A DNA stretch of 64,000 bases. It comes from an uncultured Bacteroidales bacterium (GTDB taxonomy: Bacteria; Bacteroidota; Bacteroidia; Bacteroidales; Muribaculaceae). The translations under genes and the position numbers were made by a program. Position 1 is the stretch's first letter, and the number at the start of each line of letters is the position of its first letter. A model generated the notes under the pieces. It was not told where the DNA came from. It made no database searches and saw only the letters and a list, made by a program, of their open reading frames with translations. Positions 1 to 8,725 of the stretch are shown here, piece by piece. The stretch spans positions 37,217-101,216 of the forward strand of contig CACYQB010000008.1 in assembly GCA_902776435.1 (NCBI GenBank). The letters are read 5' to 3'.

Positions 1-1194
1 CAGATAGCCCTCGACGTTATCTTTGTAACGCGAGTTAGGGTACTCGTTGAGGAAGTCCTCAAACAAGTCGATGCTCTTGTCAAACGGAGTGCGTGCGCCC
101 TTGCTCAAGCCGACGGCATAGTTATAATAGGCGGTCTCCTTGACACTGCGGTCATAGTCCATCATGGCAGCCTGCTGGAACGCCATGTTAGCGCCATTCA
201 GGTCGTGGAGCTGGCGCTTGGCCTGACCCATGTAGAGATAAGCGCTCTGGGCGAGGGCGTCGCTGCCGTCGGTAACATAGAGCATGTCGTTCACGACAGC
301 TTGGTAATTGCCATCGCGGTAATCGAGCACACCCATCGTGTAGGCAGCGGTGCGGTAAGGCTCACCCTCGGGGTTATCGAGGTAACGCCTCAAGTAGGTC
401 TTGGCCTCTACATTGTTGTTCAGATGGTAGTAGCTCTCACCCACCAGGCGGTTGAGCTCGGCGTCAAAGTAGTCGTTCATGTGGGCAGCGAGCAACTGCT
501 TGCCATTGTCGATAACCTGACGGTAGTGCTTCTTGTTATAGTCAATCTGAGTAAGATAGTACTGGGACTGATAACCCAACTCGCTATCCCTGGGGATGCG
601 CTCAAAGCGCTCCTGGGCGGAATCATAATCCCCCTGGGCATAGTCCAAATAGGCCTTATAGAAGTCGGTTGCGCCGGCATACCTGCGACTGTTCTCCAGC
701 TCATAGTACTGATGCTCAGCCTCCCGGTAGTTGCCCAAGCGCAGGTTACAGTAGGCACGACGATAGATCAAGTCCTCGTCGCTGTCAATGTCCAATGAGC
801 GGTTACGCACCAATGAGTAACTCAACAACGCGCTTTCCCACTGCCCACGGTAGAAATAGTAATTACCAATCCTCATCTGGGCATCCATGGCGAGGGGTGA
901 TGCGGGATACTGTTCAATAAAGTTCACCAGAGCGTCAAGGCTGGACTCCTCGCCGCGCTCAAAGCGGCTCAGAGCGATATAGTAATCGGCCTGTTCACGC
1001 ATCGACGCATCGTTGGGCAACTGCTTCATGTGTTCAAGCTGGTCGATGGCGCCCACATAGTTGCGGGATTCATACATCAGCCTGCCGCGTTCCAGATAAC
1101 CAGCGGCCTCGCTTGACATCACGCCCGGCTGGCCCACAGCAACCACTGGGGCAGCCACAAGCGCAGACAATAAGACTTTCTTAATCTTTTTCAT
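1..1194 (-). CDS. Tetratricopeptide-repeat protein, partial (3' end off the window)
   Basis: The frame is open from an ATG at 1194 to the left edge (398 codons), so the C-terminus lies outside the window. The protein starts with a hydrophobic signal-like segment (MKKIKKVLLSALVAAPVVAV) and then has repeated helical units rich in A, Y, G and L, such as YLERGRLMYESRNYVGAIDQ and YNYAVGLSKGARTPFDKSID, which is the TPR pattern. Long secreted or periplasmic TPR proteins of this kind are common in Bacteroidales. I infer an envelope scaffold or tol-pal-like role, but no specific function is visible. A -7-like box lies about 80 bp upstream of the start. Confidence 0.8.
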   Translation of the reverse strand, partial: MKKIKKVLLSALVAAPVVAVGQPGVMSSEAAGYLERGRLMYESRNYVGAIDQLEHMKQLPNDASMREQADYYIALSRFERGEESSLDALVNFIEQYPASPLAMDAQMRIGNYYFYRGQWESALLSYSLVRNRSLDIDSDEDLIYRRAYCNLRLGNYREAEHQYYELENSRRYAGATDFYKAYLDYAQGDYDSAQERFERIPRDSELGYQSQYYLTQIDYNKKHYRQVIDNGKQLLAAHMNDYFDAELNRLVGESYYHLNNNVEAKTYLRRYLDNPEGEPYRTAAYTMGVLDYRDGNYQAVVNDMLYVTDGSDALAQSAYLYMGQAKRQLHDLNGANMAFQQAAMMDYDRSVKETAYYNYAVGLSKGARTPFDKSIDLFEDFLNEYPNSRYKDNVEGYL

Positions 1195-1273
1195 ATATCG
1201 ATATTTAGTTATTTTCCTGATAGTTAGGCCTCCTCAACAGGGAGTGCCATGCCGTTCACATTAATATCAACTG

Positions 1274-1281
1274 CAAATTTA
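1274..1281 (-). promoter_or_regulatory. -7 promoter box for the TPR gene
   Basis: The minus strand reads TAAATTTG, matching the Bacteroidota consensus TAnnTTTG. No convincing -33 element was found at the expected distance. Confidence 0.4.
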
Positions 1282-1409
1282 ACAATAAATTGTCAACCTA
1301 CCCCATCCGAACTTCTAAAATAATGCTAAAATCGCCTAAAAATATCATAGTCGGGCTGAGTGCGTTAAATGCGGAAAATGAGAAAAAAGGAAGAAAAAAG
1401 GGCAACTTT

Positions 1410-1440
1410 TTTGTCAGTATGCAAAAAATAACTACCTTTG
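1410..1440 (+). promoter_or_regulatory. Bacteroidota-type promoter for the PpiD-like gene
   Basis: TTTG at 1410-1413 and TACCTTTG at 1433-1440 are separated by 19 bp, a full match to the group's -33/-7 pattern. The downstream ATG is at 1502. Confidence 0.75.
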
Positions 1441-1501
1441 CGTGTTTATTTGGCGAAATGCCCTAAAACAGAGAGAAATAACGTAATATAAATAATTGTA
1501 A

Positions 1502-3574
1502 ATGGCTACATTAGAGAAAATTAGGCAGAGGAAAAAGATCCTTGCCATCGTAATCGGTGCCGCTTTGATTGCTTTTATCATTGAGGTAGGTATCGAGGCC
1601 ATCGGTCGTTCCGGTGGTAACAGCGCAGCCGCAAAAGTCGGCAATGAGAAAATTGACATTATGAAGTTCCAACGTCGCGTGGAGCAAGAAGCCGCTAACG
1701 ACCAGCAGAACAGCCAAGAGATTGACGGCGCAGTTCGTCAGCAGCAGGTGCTGGACGAGATGATCAACGAGAAACTGCTCGAGCAGGAGTATGACAAGTT
1801 GGGCATCTACGTTAGTGACAACGAGATCAGCCAACTCATGATTGGCAAGAATCCCGCTCCCGCAGTGGTACAGTTTGCTCAGCAGGTTGGCGCCAAGTCG
1901 CCTGCCGACCTCTATGATTTCATCATGAACCCCAGCAAGCAGGGCGTTCAGGAGGCTCAGGTAGCAGAACTGCGCAACCAGTGGCTCAAACTCAAAGAGG
2001 ACGTCACCAAACAATACATGTTCGCCAAGCTGCAGAACCTGATGGCAGGTTGTATGCAGGCCAACGATCTGGACCGTGCTCAGATCGCCGAGGATGAGGC
2101 CATGACCAACGTGGTTACCTTCGCTAAGAAAGACTACGCATCGATTGCCGATGACAAGTATCCCGTGAGCGATGAGGAACTCAAGGCCGAGTGGCAGAAG
2201 ATCAAGCCCTTGTTCAAGGTTGACGAGGACGTTCGCACTATCCACTACATTGCTGTGAACATTGATCCCAGTGCAGAGGATATCGCAGCTGCCAACAAGA
2301 TTGCTGACGCAGCCTATATCGCCCTGCAGAAGGGTCGTGGCGTCGACTCAGTTCGCCTGTTGGGTACCGTGCAGATCGACACTGCCAAGATGGTTCAGAA
2401 GGATCTTCCTGCTAAGGTTCGTGACTTCTTTGCCAACGCCGAGGTGGGCACCACCCGCCGCGACAGCACCGTGGGCAACCACCACGTGATGTACAAGCTT
2501 ATCAACAAGCAGGTGAGCCTCGACTCAGTTGACCTGGGTTACGTTGTTATCCAAGGTGATGCCAAGACTCAGAAGGCCGTTCTCGACCAGCTGAACGCCG
2601 GCAAGACCCTTGACGACATCAAGAAGGCTTATCCCCAGAAGGCTGACGGCAAGCCGAGCGAGTGGCAGCGCATCTTCAACATGCCTGACACAATGAAGGC
2701 TAAGATTGCCAACGCTACTCCTGGTGTTTACTTCACCTACATGAGCGGCGATCAGGGTGCCACCCTGCTCAAGGTGAACGACAAGAAGGCTGCCAAGACG
2801 TTCTACACGCTGGCAACCATCACCTATGACGCATACGCTAGCACCAAGACCAGCGAGCAGCTGCGTGACAAGTTCCAGGACTTCCTGAACAAGAACAAGA
2901 CCATCAAGGACTTTGAGGAGAATGCAGCCAAGGCTGGTTACAATGCCGTTGAGATGATGATCACCCCGAGCACCGCTCAGATTGGCCGCAGCATGTACGG
3001 TCAGGGTGGCATCAAGGAATCCCGCAAGGCCATCAAGTGGGCGTTTGACAACAAGAAAGGTCAGGTTTCGCCCATCTTCAGCGACAACAAGGATGTACTG
3101 CTTGCAGTTGCCATCGATGACATTTATGAGGACGGCTATCTGCCCTACAACTTCACCCAGGGCAAGGAGATGCTCACCCAGCGCGTGCGCAACAGCAAGA
3201 AGGGTGACGACCTGATGAAGCAGTACCAGGGCAAGGCTAACGACCTGAACGGCTATGCTTCACTCATGGGCGTTAAGGTGGATACCGCTAACGTGGTATT
3301 CGCTTCTGGCGTGCCCAACATTGAGCCTAAGGTCGTAGGCCGCATCTGCGCTAGCAAGCAGGGTGCCCTCCAGGGTCCTGTTAAGGGCAACGATGCGATC
3401 TACGTTTACCAGATCGTTAAGCAGGAGAAGTCAGAGCGCAAGCCCACTAAGGAAGAGCTCGACAACCGCTATGCACAGACCCGCGGTGCCCAGAACTTCG
3501 CTAACCCGCGCAACATCTATCAGATCCTCACCAAGGCCACCAAGGTGAAGAAGCGCCTCATCGATTTCTTCTAA
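1502..3574 (+). CDS. PpiD/SurA-like membrane-anchored peptidyl-prolyl isomerase
   Basis: A 690-residue protein with a short basic N-terminus, one membrane anchor at about residues 14-33, and then the SurA_N-type segment (KVGNEKIDIMKFQRRVEQEA). This layout is that of PpiD, an inner-membrane folding factor facing the periplasm that helps outer-membrane and secreted proteins fold. A parvulin-like domain is expected in the middle (about residues 240-480), but its active-site residues are poorly conserved here, so chaperone activity is more certain than isomerase activity. It has its own promoter and is followed by a strong terminator, so it is probably monocistronic. Confidence 0.8.
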   Translation: MATLEKIRQRKKILAIVIGAALIAFIIEVGIEAIGRSGGNSAAAKVGNEKIDIMKFQRRVEQEAANDQQNSQEIDGAVRQQQVLDEMINEKLLEQEYDKLGIYVSDNEISQLMIGKNPAPAVVQFAQQVGAKSPADLYDFIMNPSKQGVQEAQVAELRNQWLKLKEDVTKQYMFAKLQNLMAGCMQANDLDRAQIAEDEAMTNVVTFAKKDYASIADDKYPVSDEELKAEWQKIKPLFKVDEDVRTIHYIAVNIDPSAEDIAAANKIADAAYIALQKGRGVDSVRLLGTVQIDTAKMVQKDLPAKVRDFFANAEVGTTRRDSTVGNHHVMYKLINKQVSLDSVDLGYVVIQGDAKTQKAVLDQLNAGKTLDDIKKAYPQKADGKPSEWQRIFNMPDTMKAKIANATPGVYFTYMSGDQGATLLKVNDKKAAKTFYTLATITYDAYASTKTSEQLRDKFQDFLNKNKTIKDFEENAAKAGYNAVEMMITPSTAQIGRSMYGQGGIKESRKAIKWAFDNKKGQVSPIFSDNKDVLLAVAIDDIYEDGYLPYNFTQGKEMLTQRVRNSKKGDDLMKQYQGKANDLNGYASLMGVKVDTANVVFASGVPNIEPKVVGRICASKQGALQGPVKGNDAIYVYQIVKQEKSERKPTKEELDNRYAQTRGAQNFANPRNIYQILTKATKVKKRLIDFF

Positions 3575-3596
3575 TTTAGAAAGAAATGACACATCC

Positions 3597-3634
3597 AAAT
3601 CCCGCAGGAAATCCTCTTGCGGGATTTGTTTTTT
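3597..3634 (+). terminator. Rho-independent terminator after the PpiD-like gene
   Basis: AAATCCCGCA pairs with TGCGGGATTT (10-bp stem, 11-nt loop), followed by a T-rich tail. Confidence 0.85.
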
Positions 3635-3688
3635 GCGGAAAATCACATTTTTATAGATTTGTCAACCCATTAATTCAAAAAAATGACC

Positions 3689-3696
3689 TATCTTTG
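3689..3696 (+). promoter_or_regulatory. -7 promoter box for sufE
   Basis: TATCTTTG lies 29 bp before the ATG at 3726. The nearest upstream TTTG (3658-3661) is 27 bp away, longer than usual, so only the -7 box is claimed. Confidence 0.5.
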
Positions 3697-3725
3697 GAGG
3701 TTAAACCAAAACATCACTATTTTTC

Positions 3726-4160
3726 ATGTCAACAATCAACGACAGACAAGACGAAATCATTGATGAATTTGAAGGTCTAGATGACTGGATGGACCGTTAC
3801 AGCGTTATCATCGACATGGGTAACGCCATGCCCTCGCTGGACGAGCAATATAAGACGGCCGACAACCTGATTGACGGTTGCCAGAGCCGCGTGTGGCTGC
3901 AAGCCGACTGCATCGACGGCAAAATGCGCTTGCAGGCCGATAGCGACGCCATCATCGTCAAGGGCATCATCTCGATGCTCGTGCGAGTGCTCGACGGAGC
4001 AACTCCCCAAGAGGTGCTTGACGCTGACCTTTACTTCATCGAGCGCATCGGATTGCGCGACCACCTCTCCCCCACCCGCAGCAACGGTCTGCTGGCAATG
4101 ATCAAGCAAATACGTGCTTATGCCATCGCCTTCCAGGCCCGTGACCACGGAGGATGCTGA
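3726..4160 (+). CDS. sufE: SufE family sulfur-acceptor protein
   Basis: A 144-residue protein of the usual SufE length. SufE accepts the persulfide sulfur from the cysteine desulfurase SufS and hands it to the SufBCD scaffold during iron-sulfur cluster assembly in the cytoplasm. The acceptor cysteine is visible in NLIDGCQSRVWL (Cys52), and the family's C-terminal pattern (IERIGLRDHLSPTRSNGL) is present. No other suf genes lie nearby in this window. Start at 3726 is preceded by its own promoter box. Confidence 0.9.
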   Translation: MSTINDRQDEIIDEFEGLDDWMDRYSVIIDMGNAMPSLDEQYKTADNLIDGCQSRVWLQADCIDGKMRLQADSDAIIVKGIISMLVRVLDGATPQEVLDADLYFIERIGLRDHLSPTRSNGLLAMIKQIRAYAIAFQARDHGGC

Positions 4161-4209
4161 AACGAAATATTAAATTCATTCATATATTAACCAATCAACC
4201 TAAAAAATT

Positions 4210-5796
4210 ATGTTTAAAAACCATCCCAAGGGTCTAATCCCTGCCGCGTTGAGCAACATGGGCGAACGCTTCGGCTACTACATCATGAATGCCGTGCTGC
4301 TGTTGTTCCTGTGCTCCAAATTCGGCCTTGACGAGGGCACATCGGGCGCCATCTATAGCGTCTTCTATGCCGGTATTTATGTATTAAGCTTAGTCGGCGG
4401 TTTCATTGCCGACCGCACCCAGAATTACAAGGGTACTATCCAATGGGGTCTCGTGATCATGGCCATCGGTTATGTGCTGTTGGCAATCCCCGTTGTTCAT
4501 TCTGCTGGCAACCACATGTGGCTGCTCGTGTTCACCTGCGTGGCCCTGTTCCTGATTGCCTTCGGTAATGGTCTGTTCAAGGGCAACCTGCAGGCTATCG
4601 TTGGTCAGATGTACGACAACATGGAGGCCGAGGCTGTTGCCCAAGGCAAGTCCGAGGAAGAGATCAAGTCGATCAAAGATCGCCGCGACTCTGGTTTCCA
4701 GATTTTCTACGTATTCATCAACATCGGTGGTCTGATTGCCCCGTTCGTTGCTCCGTTGCTGCGCCAGTGGTGGCTCGGCGTCAAGGGTATGGTCTATGAT
4801 GCAGGTCTGCCCGCATTGTGCCACCAGTACCTGAAAGAAGGTGCCAACATGGCTGGCGAGCAGATGACCAACCTCACCGCACTGATGGAGAAGGTGAACC
4901 AGGGTGGTCTTGACATGAGCAACATGGAAGCCGCCTGCAACAGCTATCTTGAGGTGTTCAACACGGGTGTACACTACAGCTTCATCGCTTCGGTGGTTGC
5001 CATGTTCATCTCGTTGATCATCTTCATTGCCTTTAAGAGAATCTTCCCGACTCCCGCCAAGAAAGAGGCTGCTGCAGTCGAGGAATACACTCCCGAGGAG
5101 AAGAGAGCCATGGCCAAGGAGATCAAGCAGCGCATGGCTGCCTTGTTTGCAGTGCTGGGCGTGTGCGTATTCTTCTGGCTGTCGTTCCACCAGAACGGTC
5201 AGTCGCTGTCGGTATTCGCTCGTGACTATGTCATCACCGACAAGATTGCTCCCGAGATCTGGCAGGCAGTGAATCCGTTCTTCGTAATCGTGCTCACCCC
5301 CATCATCATGGCTATCTTCGCCGCATTGGCAAGGAAAGGCAAAGCCATTTCGACACCTCGCAAGATTGTCATCGGTATGGCTATTACCGGTCTGGCTTAT
5401 CTGTTCCTGGTTGTCCTGAGCATGGCTTATGATTATCCCAATGGCGAGGTCTTCCGCGCAATGGGTATTGACCAGCAGGCAGCCATGAAGTCTCAGTGGT
5501 GGGTACTCATTGCCACCTACTTCTTCCTGACCGTTGCCGAGCTGTTTATCTCTCCGCTGGGTCTGTCGTTCGTATCCAAGATTGCTCCCAAGCACCTGCA
5601 GGGTATTTGCCAGGGTTTGTGGCTGGGCGCTACCGCACTGGGCAACCTGTTCATCTGGATTGGCCCGGTTATGCTCAACAAGATGCCCAAGCTGTGGATG
5701 TGCTGGGCTGTGTTCCTGGTTATCTGCCTCGTCGCCATGGGCGTCATGTGGGGTATGGTAAGCTGGTTGGAGCGCGTTACCGGCGAGAAGGAGTAA
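4210..5796 (+). CDS. POT-family proton-coupled peptide transporter (first of two)
   Basis: A 528-residue MFS protein with 12 or more membrane segments and the POT signatures (GERFGYY near residue 18; GNGLFKGNLQAIVG near residue 117; FYVFINIGGLIAPF). The family imports di- and tripeptides with protons across the inner membrane. The N-terminal motif that is usually ExxER reads NMGER here, so the first glutamate is asparagine. A second POT gene follows after 94 bp, with a large hairpin between them. A periplasmic or membrane-embedded insertion lies between about residues 190 and 255. Substrate specificity cannot be read from the sequence. Confidence 0.9.
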   Translation: MFKNHPKGLIPAALSNMGERFGYYIMNAVLLLFLCSKFGLDEGTSGAIYSVFYAGIYVLSLVGGFIADRTQNYKGTIQWGLVIMAIGYVLLAIPVVHSAGNHMWLLVFTCVALFLIAFGNGLFKGNLQAIVGQMYDNMEAEAVAQGKSEEEIKSIKDRRDSGFQIFYVFINIGGLIAPFVAPLLRQWWLGVKGMVYDAGLPALCHQYLKEGANMAGEQMTNLTALMEKVNQGGLDMSNMEAACNSYLEVFNTGVHYSFIASVVAMFISLIIFIAFKRIFPTPAKKEAAAVEEYTPEEKRAMAKEIKQRMAALFAVLGVCVFFWLSFHQNGQSLSVFARDYVITDKIAPEIWQAVNPFFVIVLTPIIMAIFAALARKGKAISTPRKIVIGMAITGLAYLFLVVLSMAYDYPNGEVFRAMGIDQQAAMKSQWWVLIATYFFLTVAELFISPLGLSFVSKIAPKHLQGICQGLWLGATALGNLFIWIGPVMLNKMPKLWMCWAVFLVICLVAMGVMWGMVSWLERVTGEKE

Positions 5797-5825
5797 TATC
5801 CCGAACTACACATTATTAATTAATA

Positions 5826-5870
5826 AGAGAATCTAGAGAATCTAGAACAACTAGATTTTCTAGATTCTCT
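5826..5870. terminator. 20-bp stem hairpin between the two peptide transporters
   Basis: Arms 5826-5845 and 5851-5870 pair over 20 bp with one G-U and a 5-nt loop (AACAA). The stem is AT-rich, and each arm contains AATCTAGA-type repeats. It is followed by a weak A-rich tract rather than a T-run, so it may act as an mRNA-stabilising or attenuating hairpin instead of a strict terminator. Confidence 0.6.
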
Positions 5871-5890
5871 GATAAAAAAGACATTGAATT

Positions 5891-7432
5891 ATGTTTGAAG
5901 GACAACCTAAAGGACTATTCGCGTTGGCATTGGCCAACACGGGCGAGCGCTTCGGCTACTACACGATGATTGCCGTGTTCGCCCTCTTCCTCAGGGCCAA
6001 CTATGGTTTGTCGCCAGCCGTTGCAGGCACCATCTACAGTTCGTTCCTGATGGTCGTGTATTTCCTCCCGTTGATTGGCGGCTGGATGGCCGACAAGTTC
6101 GGCTTCGGCAAGATGGTGACCATCGGTATCATCATCATGTTCCTAGGCTATCTGCTCTTGGCCGTTCCATTGGGCGGCAACACCTTTGCTCTGATTGTGA
6201 TGATTGGCGCACTGCTGCTGATTGGCCTGGGTACAGGCCTGTTCAAAGGCAACCTGCAGGTGATGGTGGGTAATCTGTATGACGACACCCGCTATGCTGC
6301 AAAGCGTGACGCCGGTTTCTCGATTTTCTACATGGCTATCAACATCGGTGCGCTGTTTGCTCCGACGGCAGCTGTGAAAATCAAGGAGTATGCCGAGACC
6401 GTTTGGGGCTTCTCTTCCAACGACGCTTACCACTTCTCGTTTGCTGTGGCATGTGTTTCGCTGGTTCTCTCTATTGCCATCTACTACGCCTTCCGCAGCA
6501 CGTTCCGTCACTGTGAGGGCGGCAAGAAAGTGGCTGCCAAGGACGAGGCCAACACCGTTAAAGAGCCCGAGTTGAGCAAGGACGAGACCAAGCAGCGCAT
6601 CATCGCCCTGTGCCTCGTGTTTGCCGTTGTCGTATTCTTCTGGATGGCATTCCACCAGAACGGCTTGTCGCTGACCTTCTTTGCCGACGAGTTCACCGCC
6701 AACACGTCGAGTGGCTTGGAGAGCATGGCCTTTGACGTGTGGAACCTGGTGCTGATTATCTTCATCGTCTATGCAGGTTTCTCGCTGTTCCAGAGCAAGA
6801 CGGCTAAGGCCAAATGCATATCGGGCGCTATCATCGTGGCTGCGCTGGGCATCTTGTACTACAAGTACACCCGCACCACTGGCAGCATCGATATCGCCGC
6901 ACCGATTTTCCAGCAGTTCAACCCGTTCTATGTCGTTGCACTGACGCCCGTGTCGATGGCCATCTTCAGTTGGTTGGCCAGCAAGGGCAAGGAACCCTCG
7001 GCACCTCGCAAGATTGCTTACGGTATGGTGGTCGCCGCCATCGCCTATGCCATCATGGCATTTGCTTCGGTCGGTCTGCCCATGCCGCAACAGGCACCCG
7101 ATGCCAGTGGTAACCTTGTGGGCCAGCATGTGGCTGACGTGACACCCAACCTGTTGATCAGCGTCTATCTGGTGCTGACCTTCGGTGAACTGTTGCTGTC
7201 GCCAATGGGCATCTCGTTCGTCAGCAAGGTGGCTCCTCCCAAGTACAAGGGAGCCATGATGGGTGGTTGGTTCGTATCGACCGCACTGGGTAACCAGCTT
7301 GTGCTCGTGGGCGGCGCCCTCTGGGGTAAAGTGCCCCTGTGGGTATGCTGGAGCGTCTTCCTGGGCGTCTGTCTCGTGGCCGCCATCTTCATGTTCGCCA
7401 TGATGAAGCGCCTCGAGAAAGTAGCGAAGTAA
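5891..7432 (+). CDS. POT-family proton-coupled peptide transporter (second of two)
   Basis: A 513-residue paralogue of the upstream gene with the same POT signatures (NTGERFGYYTM near residue 16, GTGLFKGNLQVMVG near residue 116, FYMAINIGALFAP). As in its neighbour, the usual first glutamate of ExxER is asparagine (Asn16). The central loop (about residues 205-235) is charged and shorter than in the first copy. The pair probably arose by tandem duplication and diverged in substrate range. A REPIN-like repeat follows 11 bp after the stop codon. Confidence 0.9.
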   Translation: MFEGQPKGLFALALANTGERFGYYTMIAVFALFLRANYGLSPAVAGTIYSSFLMVVYFLPLIGGWMADKFGFGKMVTIGIIIMFLGYLLLAVPLGGNTFALIVMIGALLLIGLGTGLFKGNLQVMVGNLYDDTRYAAKRDAGFSIFYMAINIGALFAPTAAVKIKEYAETVWGFSSNDAYHFSFAVACVSLVLSIAIYYAFRSTFRHCEGGKKVAAKDEANTVKEPELSKDETKQRIIALCLVFAVVVFFWMAFHQNGLSLTFFADEFTANTSSGLESMAFDVWNLVLIIFIVYAGFSLFQSKTAKAKCISGAIIVAALGILYYKYTRTTGSIDIAAPIFQQFNPFYVVALTPVSMAIFSWLASKGKEPSAPRKIAYGMVVAAIAYAIMAFASVGLPMPQQAPDASGNLVGQHVADVTPNLLISVYLVLTFGELLLSPMGISFVSKVAPPKYKGAMMGGWFVSTALGNQLVLVGGALWGKVPLWVCWSVFLGVCLVAAIFMFAMMKRLEKVAK

Positions 7433-7443
7433 TCAACAATACA

Positions 7444-7543
7444 GCGAGCCACAGGCTCGCAATATTCCGACAAGCACGGCGGCAACGACAGCCGCGACGG
7501 CTACAGCGGCTGCCCGTTGGAGTATTGCGAGCCTGTGGCTCGC
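7444..7543. repeat. REPIN-like repeat, copy 1
   Basis: A 100-bp element with 25-bp inverted ends (one mismatch). Each end is itself a small palindrome, GCGAGCC-ACA-GGCTCGC. The GC-rich centre has a further inverted pair (CAGCCGC / GCGGCTG). Two inverted REP palindromes around a spacer is the REPIN layout. It lies 17 bp upstream of the RAYT-like gene, and a second copy lies just downstream of it. Confidence 0.85.
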
Positions 7544-7560
7544 TTTAAAATCAACAAGAC

Positions 7561-8523
7561 ATGGACGACAAGCGCAATGAAGGGCGCAAGCAATGGTCAC
7601 AATTACACCCTGAAGTCCCCGCCACGGTGTCGATGAAGCGCCGAATGGTTAGCCACGACTACCAGGGAAGGGCTATCTACATGATTACCATGTGCGTGGA
7701 AGGGCGTCTTCCTCGGCTAGGGATCTTACAGGGTCCAGACGACAGTCATCCTCTGCCCTGGGTCAGTCTCTCGCCACTGGGCGAAAGAGTGAAAGCAGAA
7801 TGGTTGGGAATTCCTCGCTATTATCCTCAAATCAGGATGCTGGCATTGACCATCATGCCCGACCACATTCATGGCATCCTGTTTGTCACCGAACCGCTTC
7901 CTGTCCATTTTGGGAAAGTCATCAATGGCTTCAAGATTGGTTGCAACAGAGCTGCACGGGAGTTGGGGCTATCGGTACCACTATGGGAACAGGGGTATAC
8001 CGACGGGGTGCTTCAAGGCAAGGGCCAACTCGACCGCTGGATAAGTTACCTCAACGATAACCCGAGACGCCTCTGGGTCAAGCGAAATCATCAGGATTTC
8101 TTCGCAGTTTCTCACCACCTCACTATTGCAGGTTCTACGGTGAGCGCTATGGGTAACCATCGGCTCCTGCAACATCCTTCAATCATTCAGGTTTACTGTT
8201 CACGACGCATGAGTAAGGAGGAAATAGCGCGCGAAGGTGACCGCTTGCTTGCCCACGGAGCAGTACTCGTCTCTCCAGCTATCAGTCCGGGTGAAAGAAC
8301 CATTATTGACAGGGCGATTGAGGCTGGGGTGCCTGTGATACTTATCTGCAACAATGGCTTCGATGCGATTTCCAAGCCCGGCGGGAAGCTGTTCGATGCT
8401 TGTGCTAGTGGTAAAGTGTTGCTCGTTTCCCCATTTGAGCACCACAACGACTACTACCCGTTGACTGCCGAATGCTGCCGCCAGATGAATGCCCTTGCGC
8501 GAGCCATCGCTACGCGGCAGTGA
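7561..8523 (+). CDS. REP-associated Y1 transposase (RAYT-like) fused to a DprA/SLOG-like domain
   Basis: A 320-residue protein in two parts. Residues about 25-185 resemble IS200-like/REP-associated Y1 transposases: the metal-binding HUH motif is LTIMPDHIHGIL (His102, His104), and the later helix has the family-like LDRWISYLNDNPRRLW, with Tyr163 as candidate nucleophile. Residues about 197-295 look like a Rossmann-type DprA/SLOG fold (IIQVYCSRRMSKEEI, GAVLVSPAISPGERTIID, GVPVILICNNG). RAYTs act on REP single-strand hairpins, and this gene sits between two REPIN-like repeats with matching palindromes, so the repeats are its probable substrate. The added domain's role is unknown; a nucleic-acid or nucleotide-binding role is inferred only from the fold family. 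Confidence 0.75.
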   Translation: MDDKRNEGRKQWSQLHPEVPATVSMKRRMVSHDYQGRAIYMITMCVEGRLPRLGILQGPDDSHPLPWVSLSPLGERVKAEWLGIPRYYPQIRMLALTIMPDHIHGILFVTEPLPVHFGKVINGFKIGCNRAARELGLSVPLWEQGYTDGVLQGKGQLDRWISYLNDNPRRLWVKRNHQDFFAVSHHLTIAGSTVSAMGNHRLLQHPSIIQVYCSRRMSKEEIAREGDRLLAHGAVLVSPAISPGERTIIDRAIEAGVPVILICNNGFDAISKPGGKLFDACASGKVLLVSPFEHHNDYYPLTAECCRQMNALARAIATRQ

Positions 8524-8536
8524 GGAGAGGGCTACT

Positions 8537-8548
8537 GCGAGCCGGAGG
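8537..8548. repeat. Partial REP half-site
   Basis: GCGAGCCGGAGG repeats the REP core without its partner arm, 21 bp before the second REPIN-like copy. It is probably a remnant of an incomplete copy. Confidence 0.5.
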
Positions 8549-8557
8549 TATCCTTCT

Positions 8558-8656
8558 GCGAGCCGAAGGCTCGCAATACTCCGACAAGCACGGCGGCAAC
8601 GACAGCCGCGACGGCTGCTGCGGCTGCCCGTTGGAGTATTGCGAGTAGTAGCTCGC
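8558..8656. repeat. REPIN-like repeat, copy 2
   Basis: A 99-bp copy of the repeat at 7444. The left palindrome is intact (GCGAGCC-GAA-GGCTCGC); the right one is altered to GCGAG-TAGTA-GCTCGC. The spacer is nearly identical to copy 1. It is followed by a T-run, so it may also terminate transcription of the RAYT-like gene. Confidence 0.85.
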
Positions 8657-8697
8657 ATTTTTTCTTGCTCCATAAAATAAAACTGAAAAGTTTGTCG

Positions 8698-8705
8698 TAT
8701 CTTTG
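8698..8705 (+). promoter_or_regulatory. -7 promoter box for hpt
   Basis: TATCTTTG lies 20 bp before the hpt ATG at 8726. No good -33 element was found. Confidence 0.55.
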
Positions 8706-8725
8706 CAGTTTAAAACTATAGTCTC

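Larger units (their letters stand above)
1195..1501. other. Divergent intergenic region
   Basis: This region separates the divergent TPR and foldase genes. It holds a promoter for each direction and is otherwise AT-rich, with no ORF or hairpin that I would defend. Confidence 0.6.

Noticed and set aside
3658-3696. Full promoter for sufE using TTTG at 3658
   Set aside because: The spacer would be 27 bp, longer than the usual 19-21 bp; only the -7 box was kept.
4390-5595. 401-codon minus-strand frame opposite the first peptide transporter
   Set aside because: The plus strand encodes a clear POT transporter; the minus-strand product is His/Gln-rich without any domain.
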